From Clostridia bacterium (GTDB lineage Bacteria > Bacillota > DSM-521 > Neomoorellales > SLTJ01), in NCBI GenBank assembly GCA_024653205.1, contig JANLFO010000015.1, forward strand, positions 1-59,600: DNA of 59,600 nucleotides, written 5' to 3'. Of this stretch, positions 1 through 7,281 are shown in pieces (positions within the stretch are counted from its first letter, which is position 1; each line of letters starts with the position of its first letter). Position numbers and translations under genes: made by a program. The notes below the pieces were generated by a model, which was not told where the DNA came from, ran no database searches, and saw only the letters and a program-made list of their open reading frames with translations.

Positions 1-2
1 AC

Positions 3-50
3 CCGGTACCGCCAGTCAACTCAAGTTAACTCGAAAGTGGGGATACGTCA
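3..50 (+). repeat. Partial copy of dispersed inverted-repeat element (one end)
   Basis: This stretch shares ACCCGGTACCGCCAG, then CGAAAGTGGGGATA, with the right end of the element at 5156-5409. A ten-base insertion (TCAAGTTAAC-like) separates the two blocks here. Only this end is seen because the window begins at base 1. The match is seen directly; that it is an end of the same element is inference. Confidence 0.5.
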
Positions 51-112
51 GGCCGGTAAGCCGTTGCCCGCCGTCTCCTCCTGTGGTACGATGGTCTTTG
101 GAGGGAAGCCCC

Positions 113-421
113 GTGGCCGTGCCGGAAGAGGAATTAAAACGCCAGATTGCCGCCGGGCAAGAAAGCCCGGTATCCTACCGCGGTTTCGACCCACTTATCC
201 AGTACCTGCTTCACCGTCTGGACGCGATAGAAACCAAGCTGGAAGCGAAGATAGACAAATTGGACACAAGAGTAAGCAATGTGGAAGCCAGACTTGAGGC
301 CAAGATTGAAGAAAAAGTAAACGCCCTGCACCACGAGCTTCACTCTACCGCCCGCTGGATCATCGGCACCGTGATAGCGGTCGCCAGTGTGGCCCTGGCC
401 CTGGCGCAGTTGCTCAAGTGA
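113..421 (+). CDS. Small coiled-coil protein with C-terminal membrane anchor
   Basis: The 102-residue product has a charged N-terminus, a heptad-rich segment at about residues 35-80 (repeated LEAKI / VEARLEAKIEEK units) and one hydrophobic C-terminal segment of about 18 residues ending ALAQLLK. The arrangement recalls XhlA-like or other tail-anchored coiled-coil proteins, but no family can be assigned with certainty. GTG 113 is chosen over the upstream in-frame GTG 83 because GGAGG at 100-104 sits 8 nt before it. The gene stands alone ahead of the tRNA gene. Function unknown. Confidence 0.6.
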   Translation: MAVPEEELKRQIAAGQESPVSYRGFDPLIQYLLHRLDAIETKLEAKIDKLDTRVSNVEARLEAKIEEKVNALHHELHSTARWIIGTVIAVASVALALAQLLK

Positions 422-501
422 TGACGGAGAACCCGATCGTTACCCGGGGGAACTAGGGCTGCCGACAGAGTCAACTGGGGCCGCGTCGGCCGACGCGGTT
501 A

Positions 502-530
502 TTGACGCCCTGCCGGACGGGGTTTATAAT
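502..530 (+). promoter_or_regulatory. SigA promoter of the tRNA-Pro gene
   Basis: TTGACG (502-507), a 17-nt spacer and TATAAT (525-530) form a near-consensus vegetative promoter. Transcription would start about 7 nt before the mature tRNA 5' end at 545, which leaves a very short 5' leader. Confidence 0.85.
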
Positions 531-544
531 AAGCATACGAAGTT

Positions 545-623
545 CGGGGCGTAGCTCAGGATGGCTAGAGCGCACGGTTCGGGACCGTGAGGTCCGGGGG
601 TTCAAGTCCCCCCGCCCCGACCA
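545..623 (+). tRNA. tRNA-Pro (anticodon CGG)
   Basis: A cloverleaf can be drawn. The acceptor stem is CGGGGCG/CGCCCCG (545-551 with 613-619), the D stem GCTC/GAGC, and the anticodon stem CACGG/CCGTG around the loop TTCGGGA with anticodon CGG at 580-582. The T stem is GGGGG/CCCCC around TTCAAGT. The discriminator is A620 and CCA is encoded at 621-623. G37 after the anticodon fits proline tRNAs. The variable region is read as six bases (590-595), one more than usual, although the stem boundary could shift by one. Confidence 0.93.
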
Positions 624-642
624 GGAAAAGAAGGAAAGCCAG

Positions 643-680
643 GGTCCCCCGGGCAGAGTCGCGGGGGACCATTTGTATTC
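643..680 (+). terminator. Probable terminator after tRNA-Pro
   Basis: An 8-bp perfect inverted repeat, GGTCCCCC (643-650) and GGGGGACC (663-670), is followed by ATTTGTATT. It starts 20 nt past the encoded CCA. The T tract is interrupted, so it is weaker than a textbook intrinsic terminator. Confidence 0.6.
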
Positions 681-773
681 TGGGCTCCAGCGGGCTCCAC
701 ACGGCCGCGGTACCTGCAACGGGCAGCAAGACCACGGCAGTTGAACCCGCAGACCGTTGAGACATAAGGGGGC

Positions 774-1226
774 TCAGTCCGCGCCCGGGTCTATCGCCAG
801 TTCCTCGGGCTCGCGCACCACCAAACCGGGAATGCCGGCAAAGTCGGCCGCGTTGCACGTGCATATGGTGCTTATCCCGGCGGCCAGAGCCTGGGCGGCC
901 AGCCAGGCGTCAAACACTTCCGCTCCGGCGACTTTCCCTTGAGTCAGAAGCGCCGCCAAACGGTCAAGCGCGGCCGGGCCGGGGTCCACCACCCGGAGAC
1001 CGGCCCGCAGCACTTCTACCTCCTGCCAGGCGGTGATCGGATCCAGGGGCCTCCGGACGCGCCGGCGGTCGGTCACGACAGCGAAAAACTCCAGAAGCAC
1101 CTGGGGCACCACCGCCGCTTCCAACTCCTTGCGCCGGGCGGCCGCTATCAAGGCGCGGCAGAGCCCGTGCCGGGGGGCGTCGCGGTTAACGGCGTACACC
1201 AGGATATTGGTATCCAGAAGTATCAA
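774..1226 (-). CDS. PIN-domain ribonuclease toxin (VapC family)
   Basis: A 150-residue PIN-domain protein, the expected VapC length. It starts with the family motif LLDTNILVYAV (first acidic residue D5). A central Glu follows in VLLEFFAVV, then the FDAWLAAQA segment with its Asp, and CNAADF near the C-terminus as the last acidic patch. VapC toxins are metal-dependent endoribonucleases, often cutting tRNA. The start is TTG at 1226, with GAGAGG upstream inside the preceding gene. It lies 2 nt after the antitoxin stop, so the pair is co-transcribed. The length looks full and all acidic positions are present, so it is probably active. Confidence 0.85.
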   Translation of the reverse strand: MILLDTNILVYAVNRDAPRHGLCRALIAAARRKELEAAVVPQVLLEFFAVVTDRRRVRRPLDPITAWQEVEVLRAGLRVVDPGPAALDRLAALLTQGKVAGAEVFDAWLAAQALAAGISTICTCNAADFAGIPGLVVREPEELAIDPGAD

Positions 1227-1228
1227 GG

Positions 1229-1438
1229 CTAGAGCCTCTCCCGGTACAGTTGGTACCGGCGGAAAGGCTTCACCTCGCCCAGGCTGTAAATCCCCGGCTC
1301 GGGCGCCGTTCCGGCAAGATACCTTTCCAGGGCTTCGAGCACGATCTCGTTCTTCGGCCTTCCCCAGGCGCGCGCCGCCGCCTCGAGCGCCCGAAGGAGC
1401 TGTGCTTTCTCCTTGGGAATATACAGGTTTAGCTGCAC
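1229..1438 (-). CDS. Antitoxin of the PIN toxin, ribbon-helix-helix type
   Basis: A 69-residue protein beginning MQLNLYIPKEKAQLLRALE, a beta strand followed by a helix. The RPKNEIVLEALERYL helix is the usual ribbon-helix-helix (CopG/Arc-like) layout. The C-terminal tail (GIYSLGEVKPFRRY) would contact the toxin. The start is GTG 1438 behind a strong GGAGAAGGAGGGG. It is first in the pair, 2 nt before the toxin. Such antitoxins usually repress their own promoter, and a palindrome sits between the -35 and -10 upstream (1475-1487). Confidence 0.8.
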   Translation of the reverse strand: MQLNLYIPKEKAQLLRALEAAARAWGRPKNEIVLEALERYLAGTAPEPGIYSLGEVKPFRRYQLYRERL

Positions 1439-1470
1439 CCGGATTGCCCCCTCCTTCTCCTCCTGAGGTA

Positions 1471-1498
1471 ATTATAGCTATAAGCTAGATATAGTCAA
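1471..1498 (-). promoter_or_regulatory. Promoter and candidate operator of the PIN toxin-antitoxin pair
   Basis: Read on the minus strand: TTGACT (1498-1493), a 16-nt spacer and TATAAT (1476-1471). A perfect inverted repeat TAGCT-ATA-AGCTA (1475-1487) lies in the spacer and overlaps the -10 box. That is the expected place for autorepression by the ribbon-helix-helix antitoxin. The promoter match is seen; the operator role is inference. Confidence 0.75.
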
Positions 1499-1585
1499 TA
1501 GTGAAAATGGCTCTTCCCTATTGGCGGGGGAGTACCGAGACGGGTCAGGGGTTCCATCCGTCGCTTTCGGTGGTCGGGCAAGTCG

Positions 1586-2419
1586 TCAGAGCAGTTCCAG
1601 GCTGAGGTCCAGGGAGCGGACGCTGTGGGTCAGGGCTCCGACGGAGATGTAGTCCACGCCGGCGGCCGCCACCTCGGCCACCGTTTCCAGATTGATGCCT
1701 CCCGAGGCCTCGATCAGGGCCCGGCCGGCTATCCGGTGCACCGCCCGCCGCAAGTCGGGCAGGGCAAAGTTGTCCAGCATGATAAGGTCCACGCCGGCGG
1801 CCAGGGCCTCCTCAACCTCGGCTAGGTTCTCCACCTCTACCTCTATTTTCGCCGTGACCGGAAGCGACCGCCTCACCCGGGCCACCGCTTGGGCGATCCC
1901 CCCCGCCGCCTTGAGGTGGTTGTCCTTGAGCAGTACCGCCTCTCCCAGGGTGAAGCGGTGATTGGTTCCCCCGCCCACGGCCACGGCGTACTTGTCCAGC
2001 AGCCGCATCCCGGGCAGGGTCTTGCGGGTGTCGCAGATCCTGGCCTTATAGCCCCGTACCCGCTCCACGTAGCGCGAGGTAAGGGTGGCGATGCCCGACA
2101 GGCGCCCCAGGAAGTTCAGGGCCACCCGCTCCGCGCCCAACACGGCCGGCAGGGGGCCCTCCACCCGGGCCACTACCGCACCGGCCAACACCCGCTCCCC
2201 CTCTTCCACCCGCGGCTCAAGCCTGCAGTCCGGCGAAAGCAGCCGGAAGGCCGACTCGGCCACCGGCAGACCGGCCACCACTCCCTCCTCGCGGGCCAGG
2301 ATCTCCCCCTCACCTCTATCCGCGGGGGTAAACAGCAGCGAGGTGGTGAGATCGCCGCTACCCAGATCCTCTTCCAGCGCCCTCCGGACCGTCTCCCTCA
2401 CTGCCAGCAGGTTCAGCAT
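1586..2419 (-). CDS. nadC: Nicotinate-nucleotide pyrophosphorylase (carboxylating)
   Basis: NadC converts quinolinate and PRPP to nicotinate mononucleotide, CO2 and PPi, the last committed step of de novo NAD synthesis. The 277-residue product matches the family length. Conserved blocks are visible: the EEDLGSGDLTT start, DTRKTLPGMR, the VGGGTNHR phosphoribosyl site, LLKDNH, the EVEVENLAE segment and the C-terminal EASGGI and DYISVGALTHS. ATG 2419 is preferred to an upstream TTG at 2434 because GGGAGG lies 7 nt before it. It is the last gene of nadA-nadB-nadC. Confidence 0.96.
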   Translation of the reverse strand: MLNLLAVRETVRRALEEDLGSGDLTTSLLFTPADRGEGEILAREEGVVAGLPVAESAFRLLSPDCRLEPRVEEGERVLAGAVVARVEGPLPAVLGAERVALNFLGRLSGIATLTSRYVERVRGYKARICDTRKTLPGMRLLDKYAVAVGGGTNHRFTLGEAVLLKDNHLKAAGGIAQAVARVRRSLPVTAKIEVEVENLAEVEEALAAGVDLIMLDNFALPDLRRAVHRIAGRALIEASGGINLETVAEVAAAGVDYISVGALTHSVRSLDLSLELL

Positions 2420-2493
2420 CGGCCCACCTCCCAAACGCCTCGGGGCACTTGCGGACGGCGCGTTCTTGGTCTGGAGCCGGCAGCAGGAATAAC

Positions 2494-4125
2494 TCAGACG
2501 GGCTCGGAGCCGTTTTCTGCCCGTGCTTCCCCGACCTCAGGTATGCCCTGCCGGCAGCGCAATACCAGCCGTTTGCGGTAGGCGGGGTCCGCTTGCGGGT
2601 AATCGGTCCGGTAGTGGGCGCCGCGGCTTTCCCGCCGCCAGGAGGCCGCCTCCAGCATCAGGCCGGCCAAGAGCAGCAAATTGCGCGTCTCCACCTGCGC
2701 CCGGTCATGCGCCGCCCGGTAAAGACACGGCCAGAGCCTATCCAGGGCCTCGCGCCCCTGGGCCAGTCCCTCCTCGCTCCGCACCGGTCCCAGGCACCCG
2801 CCGACGATTTCTCTTATCGGTGCCGGCCCTTGCGCAGCCTCCCCGGAAGCATCCAGTTCATCGCAGGCAAGGTCGAACTGGGGCGAAATCAAGGCGAACC
2901 GGTTCAGCAGCTCGTCCGCCAGCCGCCCGCCGAACACCAGAGCCTCCAGGAGAGAATTGCTCGCCAGCCGGTTGGCGCCGTGCACTCCGGTACAGGCCGC
3001 CTCTCCGCAGGCATAAAGTCCCTCCAGGCTGGTCCGCCCCGCCAGATCGGTGCGCACCCCGCCCATGAAATAGTGCGCCGCCGGGGCCACCGGCAGCCAG
3101 TCCCGCCGGGGGTCCAGGCCCAGGCGGCGGCAGGTAGCGGCTGCGGTGGGAAAACGCCGCTCCACCAGTTCCGGCGCCAGCCCGGTCAGGTCCAGATATA
3201 CGCGATCGCTCCCCCGGCGTTGCATCTCTCGGATGGCGGCGCGGGTTACCACGTCGCGGGGCGCGAGTTCCGCCAGAGGATGGTAACCGCACATGAACCT
3301 CTCCCCGGATGGGTTACGCAGGACCGCCCCCTCTCCCCGCACCGCCTCCGAGACCAGAAAGCCCCGCGCCCCGGGATGCACCAGCACCGTGGGGTGGAAC
3401 TGGTAAAACTCCAAGTCCGTCAATTCCGCTCCGGCCCGGTAGGCCATGGCCACCCCGTCGCCGGTGGCTACCGGCGGGTTGGTGGTGAGGGGATATATCC
3501 TGCCGGCCCCGCCGGTGGCCAGTACCGTGGCCCCGGCCAGCACCGCCGTCGGCGGGCCGCCTTCGGGGAGCACCAGGGCTCCGCCGCAGCGGTCCCCGTC
3601 GGTCAGAAGGTCTAACGCCGTGGCCCGCGGCCACATGCTTATCCGCGGCTCCTCCCCGGCTCTGGCCATCAGGGTGCGCCAGACGGCCGCACCGGTGGCG
3701 TCGCCCCCGGCGTGCAGGATCCGCCTCCGGCTGTGGGCGCCTTCCCGGCCCAGGGCCAGACCGCTCCCCTCGCGGTCGAAGGGGACGCCCCAGGCCAACA
3801 GTTCTCCTACCCGCGCCGGAGCCTCCCGCACCAGCACCCGGGCCGCCTCCGGATCGCTCAGCCCCGCGCCGGCGGCCAGGGTGTCTGCCAGGTGCAGCTC
3901 CGGCGAATCCCCTTCCCCCAGGGCCGCGGCAATGCCCCCCTGGGCCAGGAAGGTAGCCCCCTCGCCCGGCTCGTCCTTGGTGACGAGCATCACCCGGTAC
4001 CGGCGGGAAAGCTTAAGCGCCAGGTAGAGGCCGGCGATGCCGCTGCCCAGGATCAACACTTCGGTCCGGTAGCAGGGCAGGTCGCGCAGATGAAAGTTGA
4101 CCAGGTAACGGGGCACCTCTTGCAT
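2494..4125 (-). CDS. nadB: L-aspartate oxidase
   Basis: NadB oxidises L-aspartate to iminoaspartate with FAD and feeds NadA. At 543 residues it has the usual size. The FAD-binding GSGIAGLYLALKL lies near residue 27, followed by EGATFLAQGGIAAAL, the FHPTVL and RGEGAVLRN substrate segments, and the ACTGVHGANRLASNSLLE block that marks the fumarate reductase/aspartate oxidase fold. The helical C-terminal domain is present. The ATG immediately follows the nadA stop codon (no gap), so translation is probably coupled. nadC begins 74 nt downstream. Confidence 0.96.
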   Translation of the reverse strand: MQEVPRYLVNFHLRDLPCYRTEVLILGSGIAGLYLALKLSRRYRVMLVTKDEPGEGATFLAQGGIAAALGEGDSPELHLADTLAAGAGLSDPEAARVLVREAPARVGELLAWGVPFDREGSGLALGREGAHSRRRILHAGGDATGAAVWRTLMARAGEEPRISMWPRATALDLLTDGDRCGGALVLPEGGPPTAVLAGATVLATGGAGRIYPLTTNPPVATGDGVAMAYRAGAELTDLEFYQFHPTVLVHPGARGFLVSEAVRGEGAVLRNPSGERFMCGYHPLAELAPRDVVTRAAIREMQRRGSDRVYLDLTGLAPELVERRFPTAAATCRRLGLDPRRDWLPVAPAAHYFMGGVRTDLAGRTSLEGLYACGEAACTGVHGANRLASNSLLEALVFGGRLADELLNRFALISPQFDLACDELDASGEAAQGPAPIREIVGGCLGPVRSEEGLAQGREALDRLWPCLYRAAHDRAQVETRNLLLLAGLMLEAASWRRESRGAHYRTDYPQADPAYRKRLVLRCRQGIPEVGEARAENGSEPV

Positions 4126-5028
4126 TCAGCCCAGCTCCAGCATCCGCTCCAGGGCCTGCCGGGCCCGCCGCCCCACCGCCTCGGGGACCCGCACCCGGGG
4201 AGCCAGTTGACGGAGGCAGCGGGCAATCTTCTCCGGGGTGGTGCGCTTCATATCCGGGCAGACCAGAGTGGGGGAAAGGAGATGAAAGGTTTTGCCGGGG
4301 TTTTCCCGCTCCAGGCGGTGCAGGAGGCCCGCCTCCGTACCCACCACGAAGTCGGCCGCCTCCGCCTTACGGGCAAACCGGAGCATGGCTTCGGTACTGC
4401 CGACGAAATCGGCGGCTGCGGTCACCTCCGGGGGACACTCGGGGTGGACCATGACCAGGGCTCCCGGGTACCGGCGCCGCGCCTGCTCCACCTCTTCCCG
4501 GCGGACGCGGGCGTGCACGGGGCAGCTGCCCTCCCAGGCCACGATTTCCTTGTCCGTGAACCGGGCCACATACCCGGCCAGGTTGCGGTCGGGCACGAAC
4601 AGGACCCGCCGTTCGGGAAGGGAGCCCACCACCCGCACCGCGTTGCCGGAGGTGCAGCAAACGTCGCTTTCGGCCTTGACCTCTGCCGAAGAGTTGACGT
4701 AGCACACCACCGCCGCCCCGGGATGCGCGTCGCGGGCCCGGCGCAGGGAAACCGCATCCACGGCGTCGGCCAGGGGGCAACCCGCTTCCGGGTCGGGGAG
4801 GAGCACGGTCTTCTCCGGGGCCAGAATGGCGGCGGACTCGGCCATGAAGCGCACTCCCGCCAGCACGATCACCGGCGCCCCCGCACGGGCGGCGTAACGG
4901 GCCAAGGCCAGGGAATCGCCGACGTAGTCGGCCAGCTCCTGGACTGCGGGCTGCTGGTAGTTGTGGGCCAGTATTACCGCCCCGCGCTCCTGCTTCAGCG
5001 CCCGTATTTCCCCCGACAGGTCTTTCAC
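4126..5028 (-). CDS. nadA: Quinolinate synthase A
   Basis: NadA condenses iminoaspartate with dihydroxyacetone phosphate to quinolinate using a [4Fe-4S] cluster. The three cluster cysteines are visible in PEAGC (about residue 84), WEGSCPVH (about 169) and VCPDMK (about 257), close to their spacing in Thermotoga NadA. Other signatures are LAHNYQQP, GVRFMAE, YVNSSAEVKA and HPEC. GTG 5028 is chosen over TTG 5049 because GGGAGGGGGGAG lies just before it. First gene of the NAD operon, behind the promoter at 5110-5138 and its repeat operator. Confidence 0.95.
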   Translation of the reverse strand: MKDLSGEIRALKQERGAVILAHNYQQPAVQELADYVGDSLALARYAARAGAPVIVLAGVRFMAESAAILAPEKTVLLPDPEAGCPLADAVDAVSLRRARDAHPGAAVVCYVNSSAEVKAESDVCCTSGNAVRVVGSLPERRVLFVPDRNLAGYVARFTDKEIVAWEGSCPVHARVRREEVEQARRRYPGALVMVHPECPPEVTAAADFVGSTEAMLRFARKAEAADFVVGTEAGLLHRLERENPGKTFHLLSPTLVCPDMKRTTPEKIARCLRQLAPRVRVPEAVGRRARQALERMLELG

Positions 5029-5077
5029 TTCTCCCCCCTCCCGCCTCAAGGTCTCAACCGACCGCCCGGTTGGCTTA

Positions 5078-5101
5078 CTGTCTTGTCAGCTGTCTTGTCA
5101 G
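5078..5101 (-). promoter_or_regulatory. Tandem 12-bp repeat, candidate repressor operator of the NAD operon
   Basis: CTGTCTTGTCAG occurs twice in direct succession (5078-5089 and 5090-5101). Each unit is an imperfect palindrome (CTGnCnnGnCAG). The block begins just downstream of the predicted nad transcription start, a typical roadblock position. In many Firmicutes NAD synthesis is repressed by NiaR, so NiaR is the natural candidate, but I could not verify the motif. A further inverted repeat (CAACCG 5055-5060 / CGGTTG 5067-5072) follows in the leader. Confidence 0.6.
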
Positions 5102-5109
5102 GTAGACCC

Positions 5110-5138
5110 ATTATAAAACTGCCCGGCCCGGCGGTCAA
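5110..5138 (-). promoter_or_regulatory. SigA promoter of nadA-nadB-nadC
   Basis: On the minus strand TTGACC (5138-5133), a 17-nt spacer and TATAAT (5115-5110) give a near-consensus promoter. Transcription would begin near 5103, about 75 nt before the nadA GTG. Confidence 0.85.
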
Positions 5139-5155
5139 CCCGCTCGCCGCCTGAG

Positions 5156-5409
5156 TTATCCCCGGTTTCCCTTAGGCGGTACCGGGTTCTCCCCGTTCGT
5201 ACTGTCACCTCGCCGACCGAACTGGGGCTCGGGCTTCGCGCTCCGGCAGGCTGCCGGCGGAGGCGCCGTCCGTGGCGCCCCGCCGCTTCGGCCGTCCGTG
5301 GCCTTCGGCCCGCCTTCACGCTCGCCCTCGCCAGGTTCGGCGCCCGGCGAGGTGCCAATGTACTCAGGAGAGCACCCGGTACCGCCAGCCAACCCGAAAG
5401 TGGGGATAA
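5156..5409. repeat. 254-bp MITE-like element with ~40-bp imperfect terminal inverted repeats
   Basis: The left end (TTATCCCC, then GGCGGTACCGGGT and TCTCC, 5156-5192) is the reverse complement of the right end (GGAGAGCACCCGGTACCGCC through GGGGATAA, 5367-5409). The outer 8 bases and an inner 13-base block match exactly. The GC-rich interior (5187-5275) recurs inverted at 39197-39308. No real gene is seen inside; the open frames are by-products of high GC. It occupies the otherwise empty gap between nadA and the symporter gene. Confidence 0.65.
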
Positions 5410-5524
5410 CCCAGGCCCGCCGCCCAAGCACAAAAAGGATGGCGCCCGGGATGGCGCTTCACCCGCCCCGTCACCTACTCAATCGTGCCAATGGGCATCA
5501 GCTCCGCTGTGCCCAAAGAAGAGC

Positions 5525-7027
5525 TTAGGCTTCCACAGTCCTTCCCGAGCCCAGCACCTTCTCCAAATGCTCTTCCGACAAGGGCTGCGTCGCCAGACTT
5601 ACCACTATCATGGTCAGGGCACCAACAGCGGCGGCAATCACCCCCGGGGCGAAGGGACTGGTGTAGAACTTAAGTATCGGCCAAAGCAAAAGCTGCGTCC
5701 CCGCTCCCGCCACCAGGGACGCGATGGCTCCCGACGGGGTGGCCCGCCGCCACCAGGCGCCGATGCCCACCGGTCCCACCACGCCTACTCCGATGGTGCT
5801 TAACCCGATCAGCATCAGACTTGATAGAAACTGGGGTGGATGCCACGAAATGGCAACTGCGACCAGTGCGGCTGCGGCCATAGTGATCCGGGCTATCAGT
5901 ATCGAACGCGCTTCCACGGCAGCATTCTCCAACCCCGCGAGGCCGAACCAGTTCCTCCTAACAAAGGTCTTTCTAAAGAATTCGTTTCCCACGGCTGTAC
6001 CAATAACGATATAAAGTCCGGCCGCGGTCGATATAATGGCCGCCAAGATGCCTATGCCGACTAGGGCCGCCGCCCAAACCGGCAGGAACCTATTTACGAA
6101 GGTTGGCACGGCTGCATCCGGGGTGACAGGCTCGGGAATCATTGCCCGGGCGAAGAGCCCTACCCAGGATACCAGCACGTAAGCACCTAGCACGAGCGTG
6201 GCGACGATGATGAAGGGCTTTAGCGAGCCCCCGCTCCTTACTGCCCAAAACTTGTTGGCAATATGCGGGCTGATAAACAGCGTCCAGTGAATCACGAATA
6301 GCCCCATCCAGGCCCCCCAGGTTGGCACCACCGAACGAGGATTAACCGGCTCCTGCAACAAGGCAGGGTCCACAGACGCCAGGCGGGACACCAAGCCCTC
6401 GAAGCCGCCCACCAGCCACAGCCCGCCAAAGAAGAGCAGTACGGCCACTACGAACATAACAAAGCCGTTAAAGGCATTGGTCATGACCTCCGTATAGGCA
6501 CCGCCGATCAGTACATAGACCAGCGTTGCTACTGCCATGACGCATACACCGGTAACGTAAGGCAAGCCAAAGTAGGTCTTGAGCAAAGTGGCTCCCCCGA
6601 CAAACTGCCCCGCCAGGTAGTACACGTTCAGCAATGTCAGCGCGGCCATGACCAACCTCAACAAATCGCTGTTATACCTATCTCCAAGGTAGTCGGGCAG
6701 ACTCATGGAGCCCAGGCGGTCACCGGACCGCTTCATTACCGTCATGAACAGCGCGAGCACTATCACCATCGCCCACAGCTGGCTCATGGCCGGCCAGACG
6801 CCCGCCAGGCCTCCGGCATAGGCCCATCCGCCCATTCCCATGAAAGTAGAGGCACTGGTGTAGACGGCACACATGGCCAGTGCCGTGGTAACCGGGCCCA
6901 TCTCCCGACCCGCCAGAGAGAAGCCTACCAGCCGCCCCGCTATACGCCTTCTGCCGTAGACGGTAAGGCAGACAAAGATCACCACATATACGGCCGCCGT
7001 AAGCAGCAGCCAACCAGACAGATCCAT
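5525..7027 (-). CDS. Sodium:solute symporter (SSS family)
   Basis: A 500-residue polytopic membrane protein with about 13 hydrophobic segments and the SSS-type SLAGREMGPVTTALAMCAVYTSASTFMG start. The GGAYTEVMTNAFNGFVM and IGILAAIISTAAGLYIVIG segments contribute to the sodium and substrate sites in this family. The family imports small organic acids, pantothenate, proline and similar solutes with sodium. As the last gene of a beta-oxidation-like operon it probably imports the carboxylic acid that the neighbouring CoA ligase activates, which is inference from context. ATG 7027 has AAAGGAGG upstream. Confidence 0.88.
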   Translation of the reverse strand: MDLSGWLLLTAAVYVVIFVCLTVYGRRRIAGRLVGFSLAGREMGPVTTALAMCAVYTSASTFMGMGGWAYAGGLAGVWPAMSQLWAMVIVLALFMTVMKRSGDRLGSMSLPDYLGDRYNSDLLRLVMAALTLLNVYYLAGQFVGGATLLKTYFGLPYVTGVCVMAVATLVYVLIGGAYTEVMTNAFNGFVMFVVAVLLFFGGLWLVGGFEGLVSRLASVDPALLQEPVNPRSVVPTWGAWMGLFVIHWTLFISPHIANKFWAVRSGGSLKPFIIVATLVLGAYVLVSWVGLFARAMIPEPVTPDAAVPTFVNRFLPVWAAALVGIGILAAIISTAAGLYIVIGTAVGNEFFRKTFVRRNWFGLAGLENAAVEARSILIARITMAAAALVAVAISWHPPQFLSSLMLIGLSTIGVGVVGPVGIGAWWRRATPSGAIASLVAGAGTQLLLWPILKFYTSPFAPGVIAAAVGALTMIVVSLATQPLSEEHLEKVLGSGRTVEA

Positions 7028-7073
7028 TTCCGGTTCCTCCTTTGTTCCTCCTCAAAGGCCAACATCTTATGCC

Positions 7074-7160
7074 TTACAAGTCTTTCTTTAGGGCCGTAAA
7101 GAGTATTATGAATATCCAGGCGCCGGCATAAACGGTCCAATAGAGAGCCGTCGGCGGCAA
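7074..7160 (-). CDS. 28-residue single-pass membrane peptide, probable symporter small subunit
   Basis: A tiny open frame begins at TTG 7160 after a G7 Shine-Dalgarno-like run and is closed upstream by an in-frame TAG. Its product has one tryptophan/tyrosine-bordered hydrophobic helix (about residues 6-24) and a basic end (KKDL). It ends 46 nt before the symporter gene on the same strand. Small one-helix accessory proteins are known to precede several SSS symporter genes, so an accessory role is inferred. There is no sequence-based family proof. Confidence 0.55.
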   Translation of the reverse strand: MPPTALYWTVYAGAWIFIILFTALKKDL

Positions 7161-7281
7161 AAGTACCCCCCCTTTCTAAGGATAAGCCCTTTCCGAACGC
7201 GGCCTAGTTTTGCCAAACCGTCACCCTCAACCGGAGACCGCGCCTCCTCGAGTAGCCGGCTGTCCGGGCCTCAGCCCGGCC

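Noticed and set aside
471-864. Minus-strand frames over the tRNA gene
   Set aside because: The tRNA sequence read in reverse yields a GRGDLNPRTSRS-like peptide seen over many tRNA genes; there is no ribosome site.
5156-5433. Frames of 91-111 residues inside the inverted-repeat element
   Set aside because: They follow the repeat structure, have no ribosome site and share only nucleotide-level similarity with the copy at 39197.
6087-6105. TGGCACG inside the symporter gene as a third sigma-54 promoter
   Set aside because: The -12 TTGC element is not present at the needed spacing, and the site lies within a coding region.
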